A stretch of DNA of 14,150 nucleotides from Bifidobacterium sp. GTDB lineage: Bacteria > Actinomycetota > Actinomycetes > Actinomycetales > Bifidobacteriaceae. Position numbers and translations under genes: made by a program. Positions 1 through 7,147 of this stretch are shown piece after piece. The stretch lies in the NCBI GenBank assembly GCA_022739095.1, contig JAIJEI010000035.1, positions 1-14,150 of the forward strand, in the 5' to 3' direction. The notes under the pieces are model-generated. The model saw only the letters and a program-made list of their open reading frames with translations, ran no database searches and had not been told where the DNA came from. Position 1 is the stretch's first letter; each line of letters opens with the position of its first letter.

Positions 1-348
1 CTCCTGCTCGCTGATGCCGTAGCTCGCCATGTATTTACGATGCATGGCGGATTCCACATTGAAGATGCCGTTCTGCACATCCGCCATGAACCGCATGACT
101 TCGGGATCCTGGGTCTTGGTGAGGACCAGGGCGTGAACCTTGGCGTAATCGTTCAGGTAACGGTAGTCCTGCAGCAGATAGAATGCGAAGCGCTCGCGAT
201 CGAGCGTCCCGTTGCCCAGCTCGCGCAGGAACGGCTGCCGGTATCCCTCCTCCCAGACCAAGTTGGCGGCCTCGCGCAGTCGTTGCGCGAACGGCGGCAG
301 GTGGTTCAGGGTGATCGGGCCGAATGCAGCGGCGTCAAAAGTCATCAT
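1..348 (-). CDS. tenA: TenA/Thi-4 family aminopyrimidine aminohydrolase (thiaminase II), 5' part only
   Basis: This is a leftward gene running off the left edge; 116 N-terminal residues of a usual ~220 are present. TenA proteins hydrolyse aminopyrimidine breakdown products of thiamin to HMP for salvage in the cytoplasm. The translation contains the family signature FYLLQDYRYLNDYAKVHALV at residues 56-75. Asp61 and Tyr64 match the active-site Asp44 and Tyr47 of Bacillus subtilis TenA; the catalytic Cys lies outside the window. There are two adjacent ATGs (348 and 345), and GGGAG lies 4 bases before the first. The TPP riboswitch directly upstream supports a role in thiamin metabolism and implies repression when TPP is plentiful. 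Other thi genes may follow beyond the window, but this cannot be seen. The family call is firm; the exact substrate is inferred. Confidence 0.9.
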   Translation of the reverse strand, partial: MMTFDAAAFGPITLNHLPPFAQRLREAANLVWEEGYRQPFLRELGNGTLDRERFAFYLLQDYRYLNDYAKVHALVLTKTQDPEVMRFMADVQNGIFNVESAMHRKYMASYGISEQE

Positions 349-450
349 TTGCTCCCTTCGATGGTGTTGGCCAACAGGTTCCAAGGGTCAGGCTTCGCGC
401 CTTTCTCAACTCGCTTGACTTATGTTGTGTTCGCGAGTTCCCCTGCAATG
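346..450 (-). promoter_or_regulatory. TPP (thiamin pyrophosphate) riboswitch, THI element
   Basis: Read on the minus strand, the leader of tenA carries the conserved THI-box blocks in order. These are AGGGG (444-440), stem arm AACTCG (439-434) paired with CGAGTT (413-408), core TTGAGA (409-404), a small extra hairpin (GGC/GCC), GACCC (389-385) that can pair with GGGG, the GGAACCTG core (382-375), a short TGG/CCA helix, and the terminal CGAAGGGAG (360-352). The closing P1 helix can form between CATTGC (450-445) and GCAAATG (352-346, one bulged A), so it would include the start codon. The ribosome binding site is part of the conserved 3' block. No terminator is seen, so control is probably translational. 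Confidence 0.87.
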
Positions 451-512
451 CGCCTCATTATGGCAATACGAACCGACAGCGGCGATGGCATCTGTCCGTT
501 TGCCGGCTTCAT
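420..512 (-). CDS. Possible 30-residue upstream reading frame in the tenA leader
   Basis: A complete ATG-to-TAA frame of 30 codons lies on the tenA strand. It begins MKPANGQMPSPLSVR and is basic and hydrophobic in its second half. An AAAGGA box lies about 8 bases before the ATG, acceptable as a ribosome binding site. The frame overlaps the 5' half of the TPP aptamer and stops inside the loop of the AACTCG/CGAGTT stem. I recognise no family. It could be a leader peptide, a remnant of a gene whose end became the riboswitch leader, or chance. The overlap with a conserved RNA means its codons are constrained by RNA structure, which weakens the coding case. Confidence 0.2.
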   Translation of the reverse strand: MKPANGQMPSPLSVRIAIMRRIAGELANTT

Positions 513-603
513 TCCACGGTTCCTTTCACAGTATGTGCGCCTAGGATGGGGTTAACACAATATTTTTGGTTACGGCGAGGATTGCCATAGTAGAGGGGCA
601 ACG

Positions 604-1347
604 ATGAAGTATTTCACCACTGACACGCATTTTGGGCATCCGATGGTCACGGTGCTGAGAGGATTCACGACGTTTGATCCGGCCCGCACTCATTACGACG
701 AGGTGCTCCGCTCTCATGGTCGCAAAGCCGCTGAGGATTGGGCCAGGGAGACGACGCTGGACTCGGGGCCGACGTTCCGCACGGCAGCCGATACAGATGC
801 TCACGACAAAGCGATCGTGGACAATATCAATGCGACGGTCGGGCCGGACGATGAGTTGTGGATTCTGGGCGACATCGGTTTTCGCACATCGCTAACCCAT
901 CTGAAGAACTGCCTGCGAGCGCTCAATTGCAAGCATCTGCATGGTGTGATCGGCAATCACGATGATTGGTGGCTTGAAGATCGGCCCGCACTCAACCTGT
1001 TCTAAAGTTTGGAGCCGCACGATACGGTTGAGATCGAGGGACTCGGTACGGTCAATCTTTCGCATTACCCGTATCGGGAGGATCTGGCATACAGTTGGCC
1101 CGATGATGTGGCGAAGTTCAGCGGCAAGGCGTTGCCGTTTGATGGTCGCAAGCTGTTGTATGGTCACACGCATCAGCTTTCGCCCGATGGGGCCCGTCCG
1201 GAGGCTTTGAACGTCGGATTGGATGCATGGGACTTGATGCCGGTGAGCGAGGCGCAGGTTATCGATTGGTTCCGTGAACATGACGATGGCAGCGCATCGG
1301 CTAGCCCGACAGGTCAAGCACCGTCGCTTGATATGCCGTCGTGCTAG
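604..1347 (+). pseudogene. Calcineurin-like metallophosphoesterase interrupted by an in-frame stop
   Basis: This would be a metallophosphoesterase of about 247 residues with all metal-binding blocks: DTHFGH (Asp7, His9), GDIG (Asp90), GNHD (Asn118, His119), HYPY (His154) and GHTH (His188, His190). An ochre TAA at 1003-1005 splits it after residue 133. The frame before and after the stop is the same, and homologous motifs continue immediately downstream, so a single substitution such as CAA to TAA is the simplest explanation. The truncated product would keep three blocks and lose the two C-terminal ones, so it should be inactive. AGAGGGG precedes the ATG with about 5 bases spacing. The macrodomain gene starts 20 bases downstream, suggesting one transcript. 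A natural short product, readthrough or a base-call error cannot be excluded. The substrate is unknown. Confidence 0.8.
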
Positions 1348-1367
1348 AGAATAAAGGGATAGCAATC

Positions 1368-1886
1368 ATGCCACTGCGAATTGTGCATCAGGACATCACC
1401 ACCATGCAGGTAGATGCGATTGTTAACGCGGCGAATACGCGGTTGTTGATGGGCGGCGGCGTGTGCGGCGCGATTTTCCGTGCGGCGGGAGCTCGGGATA
1501 TGCAGGAGGCCTGTGACCGATTTTCCCCTATTCTCACCGGTTGCGCGGTAGCGACACCAGGCTTCGCGTTGTCCGCCCGATACGTGATTCACACCGCAGG
1601 CCCGATTTGGCAGGGCGGCGATGCCGGTGAGGAACAATTGCTGCGCGCCTGTTATCGCAATTCGATGGAGCTTGCTGTGTCGCTCGGCTGCGGAAGCATC
1701 GCATTCCCGCTGATTTCCGCCGGGATTTACGGCTATCCGCGGGATGCAGCGCTCGCGGTAGCTAGGGATGAGATACAGGCGTTCCTTGCCGCCGGGAATC
1801 ACAATCATTCCGGCGGTCAGGCTGGGCAGTCCGGGCAGGGTGTAGGCGACTCCGATTGTTCCGTGTTTCTGGCGTTGTATCGGTAA
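1368..1886 (+). CDS. Macrodomain protein (ADP-ribose/O-acetyl-ADP-ribose binding, YmdB/MacroD-like)
   Basis: A single macrodomain of 172 residues. Visible elements are the strand-loop QDITTMQVDAIVNAAN (Asp9, Asn20, Asn23), the phosphate loop LLMGGGVCGAIFRAAG (27-41) and the second loop ISAGIYGYP. The N-x6-GGV spacing of MacroD-type enzymes is kept. The residue after GGGV is Cys, where MacroD1 and YmdB have the catalytic Asp, and Phe replaces the nearby His. The product may therefore bind ADP-ribose compounds without classic hydrolase chemistry. Near the C-terminus a Gly/Gln/Ser/His-rich insert of about 20 residues precedes the last strand (CSVFLALYR). The ATG at 1368 is chosen because AAAGGG lies about 9 bases before it; a GTG at 1341 in the same frame would overlap the phosphoesterase. 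The gene is probably co-transcribed with that upstream gene. Confidence 0.88.
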   Translation: MPLRIVHQDITTMQVDAIVNAANTRLLMGGGVCGAIFRAAGARDMQEACDRFSPILTGCAVATPGFALSARYVIHTAGPIWQGGDAGEEQLLRACYRNSMELAVSLGCGSIAFPLISAGIYGYPRDAALAVARDEIQAFLAAGNHNHSGGQAGQSGQGVGDSDCSVFLALYR

Positions 1887-1897
1887 TCGCGCAATCA

Positions 1898-1928
1898 TCG
1901 ACTATCGGCCTCGTATTCCCTGTATGAT
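1898..1928 (+). promoter_or_regulatory. Candidate promoter for the alpha/beta hydrolase gene
   Basis: TATGAT (1923-1928) is a five-of-six match to a -10 box, about 35 bases before the hydrolase ATG. A weak -35-like TCGACT lies at 1898-1903, but the 19-base spacing is long. The site lies just after the macrodomain stop codon. Confidence 0.35.
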
Positions 1929-1962
1929 GTCCGGTATCGCAACAGAACCAGGGGGGGATTCC

Positions 1963-2898
1963 ATGCAGACCACCGACTCGTCCAAAGCCGCCGAAAACGT
2001 CACTGGTGCGGACGGCGCCATCCATATTCCGCACAATCCCATGCTCGTCGGATTGGCCACGCTGACCCGCAACGTGGCGTACAAGACCGGGGCCGATAAC
2101 CTGGTGATGGATATCATCTCACCACAATCCACCGGCGATGACGATGACCGTCGCTACCCCACCGTGGTATTCGTGCAAGGCAGCGCCTGGACCACGCCGC
2201 ATCGCGACTACGAGATCCCGCAGCTCTCGGCTTTGGCCCGCGAAGGCTTCGTGGTGGCCACGGTGAATCATCGCGATGCCTCGAGTGATCCCCACGACGT
2301 GTTCCCCGCATATCTCGAGGACGTCAAAGCAGCCATCCGCTATCTCAGGGCAAACGCGCGTCAATGGCACGTGGACCCCGAACGTCTCGGTATCTGCGGC
2401 ACGTCGTCCGGCGGCAACACGTCGCTGCTGGTGGGGTTGACCGCCGACGATCCGCGGTATGAGGACGGCACCAATGCCGATGAGAGCGATGCGGTGAAGT
2501 ACGTGGTCAGTTGCTTCCCGCCCACCGACATGCTTGAAGCTGTCGACGCATTCGACGATGAGACCAATCTATTCCGGCTGTATTATTTCGGCCCGTTCGC
2601 GGCCGTGGTGGGCGCGACCCATGAGACCGGCATCAATGCCGAGGTCCGTCAGCGTGCGGCTGACATGAGTCCCTACCTGCAGGTGCGGGACGGCCGGCAG
2701 TATCCGCCGACGCTCCTGTTGCACGGCACCGCCGACACCGTGGTCCCCTACCACCAGTCCGTCAAGATGCGTGACCGGCTGGTCGAGCACGGCGTGGACG
2801 CACAACTGGTCCTGGTCGACGGCGCCGAACATGAGTACGATTTCTGGAGCCAGCAGGTCTTCGACGTGATCTTCGATTTCATTCGTGAGCGGAGCTGA
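1963..2898 (+). CDS. Alpha/beta hydrolase (BD-FAE / esterase-lipase type)
   Basis: A cytoplasmic alpha/beta-hydrolase of 311 residues with no signal peptide. The nucleophile elbow is GTSSG, catalytic Ser148. The acid is in LLHGTADTVVPYH (Asp258) and the base in AEHEYDFW (His290). The oxyanion region VVFVQGSAW replaces the HGGxW found in many relatives. The order and the late HGTADxxVPYxQS block fit the BD-FAE and acyl-ester hydrolase group; the natural ester is not predictable. Two in-frame ATGs lie further upstream (1924, 1927). The one at 1963 is preferred because AGGGGGGGA sits 4-7 bases before it. The gene follows the macrodomain gene on the same strand after 76 bases with its own promoter candidate, so it may or may not be in the same transcript. 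Confidence 0.88.
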   Translation: MQTTDSSKAAENVTGADGAIHIPHNPMLVGLATLTRNVAYKTGADNLVMDIISPQSTGDDDDRRYPTVVFVQGSAWTTPHRDYEIPQLSALAREGFVVATVNHRDASSDPHDVFPAYLEDVKAAIRYLRANARQWHVDPERLGICGTSSGGNTSLLVGLTADDPRYEDGTNADESDAVKYVVSCFPPTDMLEAVDAFDDETNLFRLYYFGPFAAVVGATHETGINAEVRQRAADMSPYLQVRDGRQYPPTLLLHGTADTVVPYHQSVKMRDRLVEHGVDAQLVLVDGAEHEYDFWSQQVFDVIFDFIRERS

Positions 2899-2905
2899 AC
2901 GGTAA

Positions 2906-2928
2906 GGGCACACTGGCGCGTCCTTTTT
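2906..2928 (+). terminator. Weak Rho-independent terminator after the hydrolase gene
   Basis: GGGCAC (2906-2911) can pair with GCGTCC (2918-2923), with one G-U pair and one mismatch, followed at once by TTTTT (2924-2928). It lies 7 bases after the hydrolase stop codon. The stem is short, so this is tentative. Confidence 0.35.
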
Positions 2929-2991
2929 ATAAGTTGCCGAGTTCTCTTTTAGCCAATTTTGTTGGAGCCCCTATCTGCGCGAACATGCCAT

Positions 2992-3021
2992 GACAGTTCT
3001 AGACTGTATTCTAGGACTGTC
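2992..3021. repeat. 11-base-pair inverted repeat with 8-base loop
   Basis: GACAGTTCTAG (2992-3002) and CTAGGACTGTC (3011-3021) pair along their full length in RNA with one G-U pair, around ACTGTATT. No T-run follows on either strand, so it is not a simple intrinsic terminator. It lies about 30 bases before the start of the truncated membrane protein gene, where an operator or 5' leader hairpin would sit. Confidence 0.6.
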
Positions 3022-3051
3022 AATCGGCAATGTGTATGAAAGCGTGATGTG

Positions 3052-3324
3052 ATGGGCCAGACGGCGATTGATGGAGTTGAGGGACTTAATAGGGCCGGTG
3101 GACTCGGCGAAATCGTCAGATTTAGCGGTTCGCGGCAGCTGATATGGGGCCATGTGCTGCTTCTGGTGTGTGCAGTGCTGTATCTGATTTGGTGGTGTAT
3201 TTTCTTCCGCCCGAATGCGCAGGTCAAAGGCGGCGCGCTGCGCGTATTCGGTATTGCGTGCATTCTTGTGGCCGCGGTGGCGGGCATCGCCGGAGTGGTG
3301 TTGGAATGTTTTGGCATCAGTAAG
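3052..3324 (+). pseudogene. N-terminal fragment of a two-helix (or longer) membrane protein
   Basis: About 90 residues look like real coding sequence. A Gly-rich start is followed by two hydrophobic segments, LIWGHVLLLVCAVLYLIWW at about residues 30-50 and FGIACILVAAVAGIAGVVL at about 65-85. The pattern resembles the start of small multi-helix membrane proteins common in bifidobacteria (recollection, not tested). The open frame continues to 3600, but from 3325 on it is only the complement of the SWIM protein gene, with no further membrane segment. The original 3' part therefore appears lost at a junction near 3324. Starts are possible at GTG 3049 or ATG 3052; the ribosome binding site (GAAAG) is weak. 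It could alternatively be an intact convergent gene of 183 residues overlapping its neighbour; I think this less likely. Confidence 0.5.
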
Positions 3325-5247
3325 TTACTGAAGCACGCGTCCGATTTCTTCTTTGAGCGCATACCGTCTCGGGTACTTTGCCATGATCTCCTTGGCGAGA
3401 GCCTTGGCCTGGTCGAGTCCGAAAACGTTGCGATATTGCTCGATCCACATGGCAACGAATCGGTATTCGTTGCGATTTCCCTGTTGCAGATCGCGATCCA
3501 GCGGCAGCTGCTTTCTGATCAGTCGTTCTGCTTCCGCGCTGTGATTGAGGCTGATGGGCTTGAGCAAATCACGCAGGAGTTCCGGCCGCTGCCCGGCTAA
3601 GGTCAAGGCCTCATCGGATAGGCGCTCTTCAGTCATGAGTCGTGCAAGGACCCTCCCACCGAAATCATGCTCATGAAAGTTGCGCAGGATGTTCTGAACG
3701 CTTTGAGGCCAGCCCGATTTGCCGACCATCGATTTGAGGATGGGAATGCAACGTTCGTCCGCCACTGAATCACTGTGAGCGACGTAGTACTCATATAATC
3801 GTCTGATGCCGTTCTCATCGTTCAGTCGTTCATAGCAGGCCTCCAGCATGATAAGCTCGCCATGCGGCAGTTGAGCGGTGAGCTCCCAATACCCCGCATG
3901 CTTTTGCGCGGCATCCCAATCGTAAGTCTGTTCCAAGAAAGCGGCGGCCCCGGCATAATCCCCGTCCAGGAATTTGCGTGCGATGACGGCAAATCTGCAT
4001 TCGGCCACGTCCGTGTTTTTGGACAGTAGCTCATCGGCACTGATCGCGTCGCCGCCGTACAGCAGAAAGTCATGACGGAGTTTCAACAGATAGTCCTGTG
4101 CAGCTCGCCAATCGTAATCGGTCAGGTTCGTTCGATGGCCGTCAATGGAATCCCCTCTCTTGTCATGAAGGAATTGTTGGGCAACATTCAATGTGGACTG
4201 CGCATAGGCGCGGCACATGAACGAGGTCGTGCCAATCTCGCGGGGCTGATGCTCCATCTGCTTTATGTCCGCCGTGCCTCGTGCGTGAATATCCGCGAAT
4301 GGGATGACGCATTCCAGCGGCGTGTGCGGCCAAAACAGCATCTCGATCATAGGGGTATCACGTATGAATCCCAACACTGCAATCAGCATCTGCTGCGCTT
4401 GCTCGTCTGTGGCAACCGGTGCTGCGGCATACGTATAAGCGAGGATCCGATCATTGAGCTGTTCGATGTATGCCTGTAGCGCACCCTCTTCGTCATCGAC
4501 CTGTCCCGCAAACCACACTGTTTTTCGCAAGGCCGCGCACATGCGTCTCATAGCCAGCGGATAGTCGTTCGATTGTTCCGCTTCTTCAAATACGGCCATC
4601 ACGCCGTTTATGGCGGCATCTCCCCATTCGAATTTCCAGCCGTAGTCCTTGCGGAGATGTCGCCGCATGGGAGATTCCATGACGCGATCCACGGTGCTTT
4701 CAGGCATCAATGGTTCCATGCCGCTCGCGATTGCCGGATTCGTAGTCACGATGGCATTGATTTCGTCCTGATTCCAAACCAGATAGAAATGCTGAGCGGG
4801 CGTCCACCGTTCTGAGTTGCGCAGTTCCACTCGTTCTCGAATGTGTTGCAGCACTCGATTGAACACTTCAGGTTTCGAGGCGAGATGAGTTGCCACGGCA
4901 GGTACGTCCGGCCGAGAGTCGCCCTGCTCTGTGCTTGTCATGTCGTATGTCACGTTCTGCTGATGATTACCGCCGTGTTTGTAATCACGCAACGTCAAGA
5001 GCACCGCACCAATATGCTTGCAGTATCCGTCATAGTCGTAGGGGCAGGTGCAGGATGCGAACACGATATCGTTGCCGCGAAGTCGAATATCGACATCGTA
5101 GAGTTCGGAACCGTGCACTTCGGCGTGGAATAGTCCGGCCGACACTTCCTCTAACCCATCGATCCTATGCTCGTCCACGTAATCATAGGCCCTCTCCAGA
5201 CTGCGGGAGGTCATCTCCTCTTCGAACTCGTTGAAATGGGCAGTCAT
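3325..5247 (-). CDS. SWIM zinc-finger protein with long helical C-terminal region
   Basis: A 640-residue cytoplasmic protein. The N-terminal SWIM domain has the metal ligands CTC (Cys66, Cys68) and CKH (Cys76, His78), the CxCx7CxH pattern of this zinc finger, which is generally linked to DNA or protein binding. The rest is rich in helix-forming residues resembling degenerate helical repeats, ending in VFGLDQAKALAKEIMAKYP and about 15 more residues. The ATG at 5247 has AGGAGG 5 bases upstream, so the start is secure. It lies 80 bases downstream of the pRiA4b-like gene on the same strand and may be co-transcribed; a TATAAC box at 5272-5267 could give an internal promoter. No terminator is seen after the stop, because a truncated convergent gene begins there. 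The exact role is unknown. A broken paralogue lies at 7051-8322. Confidence 0.85.
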   Translation of the reverse strand: MTAHFNEFEEEMTSRSLERAYDYVDEHRIDGLEEVSAGLFHAEVHGSELYDVDIRLRGNDIVFASCTCPYDYDGYCKHIGAVLLTLRDYKHGGNHQQNVTYDMTSTEQGDSRPDVPAVATHLASKPEVFNRVLQHIRERVELRNSERWTPAQHFYLVWNQDEINAIVTTNPAIASGMEPLMPESTVDRVMESPMRRHLRKDYGWKFEWGDAAINGVMAVFEEAEQSNDYPLAMRRMCAALRKTVWFAGQVDDEEGALQAYIEQLNDRILAYTYAAAPVATDEQAQQMLIAVLGFIRDTPMIEMLFWPHTPLECVIPFADIHARGTADIKQMEHQPREIGTTSFMCRAYAQSTLNVAQQFLHDKRGDSIDGHRTNLTDYDWRAAQDYLLKLRHDFLLYGGDAISADELLSKNTDVAECRFAVIARKFLDGDYAGAAAFLEQTYDWDAAQKHAGYWELTAQLPHGELIMLEACYERLNDENGIRRLYEYYVAHSDSVADERCIPILKSMVGKSGWPQSVQNILRNFHEHDFGGRVLARLMTEERLSDEALTLAGQRPELLRDLLKPISLNHSAEAERLIRKQLPLDRDLQQGNRNEYRFVAMWIEQYRNVFGLDQAKALAKEIMAKYPRRYALKEEIGRVLQ

Positions 5248-5327
5248 GACGGCCTCCTAATAATTGGTTATACGTTACGGTGTGGGACGTAGTAGCCTAA
5301 TGCAGTTTGGCTATCCTCTGTTCAGCA

Positions 5328-5966
5328 TCACCCATGCAACATCATGTCACGGTGCTTGCGCCAACGGAACAGACGCTCACGATGGAGGTTCAGCGTGAAA
5401 TGATCCCACATCTGATCCTCGGCCCACTCAACCATGCCATCATGTTCTTCATCTTCGGGATTGCCCAAGGTATCAAGGAACCGCTCGAACCCATACACCC
5501 CGCCGACATCCTCCGGAGGCGCATCCCCCGCCCCATCCCAAAGCTGAGGATCCGCAACGTGCACGCTGCGGTAGGTACGCAGCAGCTTGATATCATGGAT
5601 CCAATCGTCACCATAATCGTAGTAATAGCGAGCGGTACGAGCCTTGGGAAATACGTCGCCCAGCTCGGTTTCCGAAGCAATGCGAACTTCCGGCAACGGC
5701 TCCACCGGCATATATTGTTCGTATTTCGCCTCATGGTATGAGGGCTCTTCTCCCCACAATTCTTCCACTTGCACCTGCTTCCCGTCCGGGAATGTGGCGC
5801 AGAAGCAGAACAGATGCTCGCCGTACCACATAAAGCATTCCTGCAATACCGCATGCAAATCGAAGAACGTCAATGATGCCGGCACCAGAATCTCCCGCCA
5901 GCATTCGCGCCCGTCAAGGCGCAAAGTGACTCGGAAACGAAATGCCGTGTTGCCATTGCCTGCCAT
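5328..5966 (-). CDS. Plasmid pRiA4b ORF-3-like family protein
   Basis: A 212-residue protein matching the pRiA4b ORF-3 / IS1096 passenger family from end to end. The start FRFRVTLRLDGRECWREILV and the block TFFDLHAVLQECFMWYGEHL (residues 33-52) are typical. So are YYYDYGDDWIHDI (114-126), normally DYGDxWxH, and APPEDVGGVYGFERFL (149-164), although the Cys often seen before GG is Val here. The function of the family is unsettled; it often travels with helical-repeat or SWIM proteins and with mobile elements. The ATG at 5966 follows GGGGAG by 5 bases and is preferred over an ATG at 6026. A promoter lies just upstream. It is probably the first gene of a two-gene leftward unit with the SWIM protein. 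Confidence 0.87.
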   Translation of the reverse strand: MAGNGNTAFRFRVTLRLDGRECWREILVPASLTFFDLHAVLQECFMWYGEHLFCFCATFPDGKQVQVEELWGEEPSYHEAKYEQYMPVEPLPEVRIASETELGDVFPKARTARYYYDYGDDWIHDIKLLRTYRSVHVADPQLWDGAGDAPPEDVGGVYGFERFLDTLGNPEDEEHDGMVEWAEDQMWDHFTLNLHRERLFRWRKHRDMMLHG

Positions 5967-5993
5967 GAAGACTCCCCTATCAACGATGAAGTT

Positions 5994-6021
5994 ATTATCA
6001 CCGTAACAGAGTCTGGGGCAA
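5994..6021 (-). promoter_or_regulatory. Candidate promoter for the pRiA4b-like gene
   Basis: On the minus strand, TTGCCC (6021-6016) and GATAAT (5999-5994) are separated by 16 bases. The implied start near 5987 gives a leader of about 20 bases containing GGGGAG before the ATG at 5966. Confidence 0.45.
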
Positions 6022-6198
6022 ACCACTGCATTACGAATCTGATTCGCGCCCTCAGAAAAGGCCGAATCATCTGTTCAATCTCCGTGTCCTGTGGAAAAGA
6101 CTCGAACAATAACCGGTACTGCTCATCATCGGCAAGACTAATACGCCATGTGACTAGGTGCGGGACACTCATGTGATCAGTCGCTATGGTGGGGAGAC

Positions 6199-7147
6199 GT
6201 GACTTCGGTTCGTACTGTCGAGCAGACGCGAATGGGATTGTCGCTCTGCTTGTTTCCAATATCGGCTGGGGCGTGCTGCCGCTGTACTGGCGCGCGCTTC
6301 CAGCATGAATGCCATCAGCGTGCTGTCGTACCGGCTGCTCGCCACGCTGATCACCATGGTTACGTTGCTGATGGCGACTCGCCGTTACCGCGCCTATCAT
6401 CGGGCCATCGTCTCACCTTGGTACAACAAGAAACTGTTTGCGATGGAGCTTGCCGCGGCGGGTGTGGGCATGTTCGCCGCGCAATCGTCGACGTTCCCGT
6501 GGATGGCGATCGTACTCGCCGCCAGCTTCTCCGTGTATGAATTGTTGAAGCGTTACGTGCCGTTGGACGCCGCGCAAGCCACCACGTTCGAGACCGAATC
6601 GGTTATCCTGTTGGCTTTGCTATGGCTCGCATTCCAACCGCGACTCGGGTTGCCCGCACCGCTAACGTGGCCGGTCGCACTACTGCTGACGTTCTCCGGC
6701 CTGGCCACCGCGATACCGCTGGTCACGTTCGCGTACGGCGTGCAGCACAGCCATTACCTGACCGTGAGCTTCATCCAGTATCTCAACCCGCTGATCCAAT
6801 TCTGCGTGGCCGTGCTCCTGCTGCACGAGCCAATTCGCCCGCAGGGCTACGCGGCATTTGCGGTCATTTGGGTGGCCATCGTGGTGTATTCGTTCGGCGC
6901 AATTCGGGCGTATTGGGAACGGTTAGCGGCGAGTAACACTCCACCCGCCACAATCAGCAGTATGGTTGTTCCGCAAAAGCCAGCGTTGGCTCAATTCGAG
7001 GTCATGTTCGAAGGCACGCCTCGGCAGAGGACAACACTAATTCCGAGCCTTTGCTCACGCTTATGGATGATCTGGCGATGCGCGTGCGATGCTATATGGA
7101 GAATGTGGCGGAATTCGCCGACTCCCCTACCGCGGGCAAAGCACTGA
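6199..7147 (+). pseudogene. rarD: Broken RarD/EamA-family transporter
   Basis: RarD proteins are ten-helix membrane permeases of about 295 residues in the drug/metabolite transporter superfamily. Three reading frames are needed here. GTG 6199, after GGGGAG, gives MTSVRTVEQTR. A one-base loss near 6231 moves to the frame encoding NGIVALLVSNIGWGVLPLYW up to TGA 6306-6308. A second one-base loss near 6305 moves to the frame starting at the overlapping ATG 6305 (MNAISVLSYRLLA). The last frame keeps later helices, including FIQYLNPLIQFCVAVLLLHE. Comparison with remembered E. coli RarD shows about 65 residues missing after WYNKKLFAMELAAAG, roughly helices 3-5. Homology ends near 6930; the frame then runs to 7147 over the start of the next gene. 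This is a pseudogene whether or not the frameshifts are base-call errors. Confidence 0.8.

Noticed and set aside
40..555. 171-residue rightward frame
   Set aside because: It is antisense to tenA and its riboswitch, which have clear family motifs on the other strand.
5328..5966. Mobile element suggested by the IS1096-passenger name of the pRiA4b family
   Set aside because: No transposase, terminal inverted repeats or target duplication could be seen around it.
5870..6172. Leftward frame of 100 codons upstream of and overlapping the pRiA4b-like gene
   Set aside because: It has no ribosome binding site, covers the likely promoter, and overlaps a well-supported gene by about 97 bases out of frame. 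Its first 60 residues look mildly protein-like, so it is not fully excluded.
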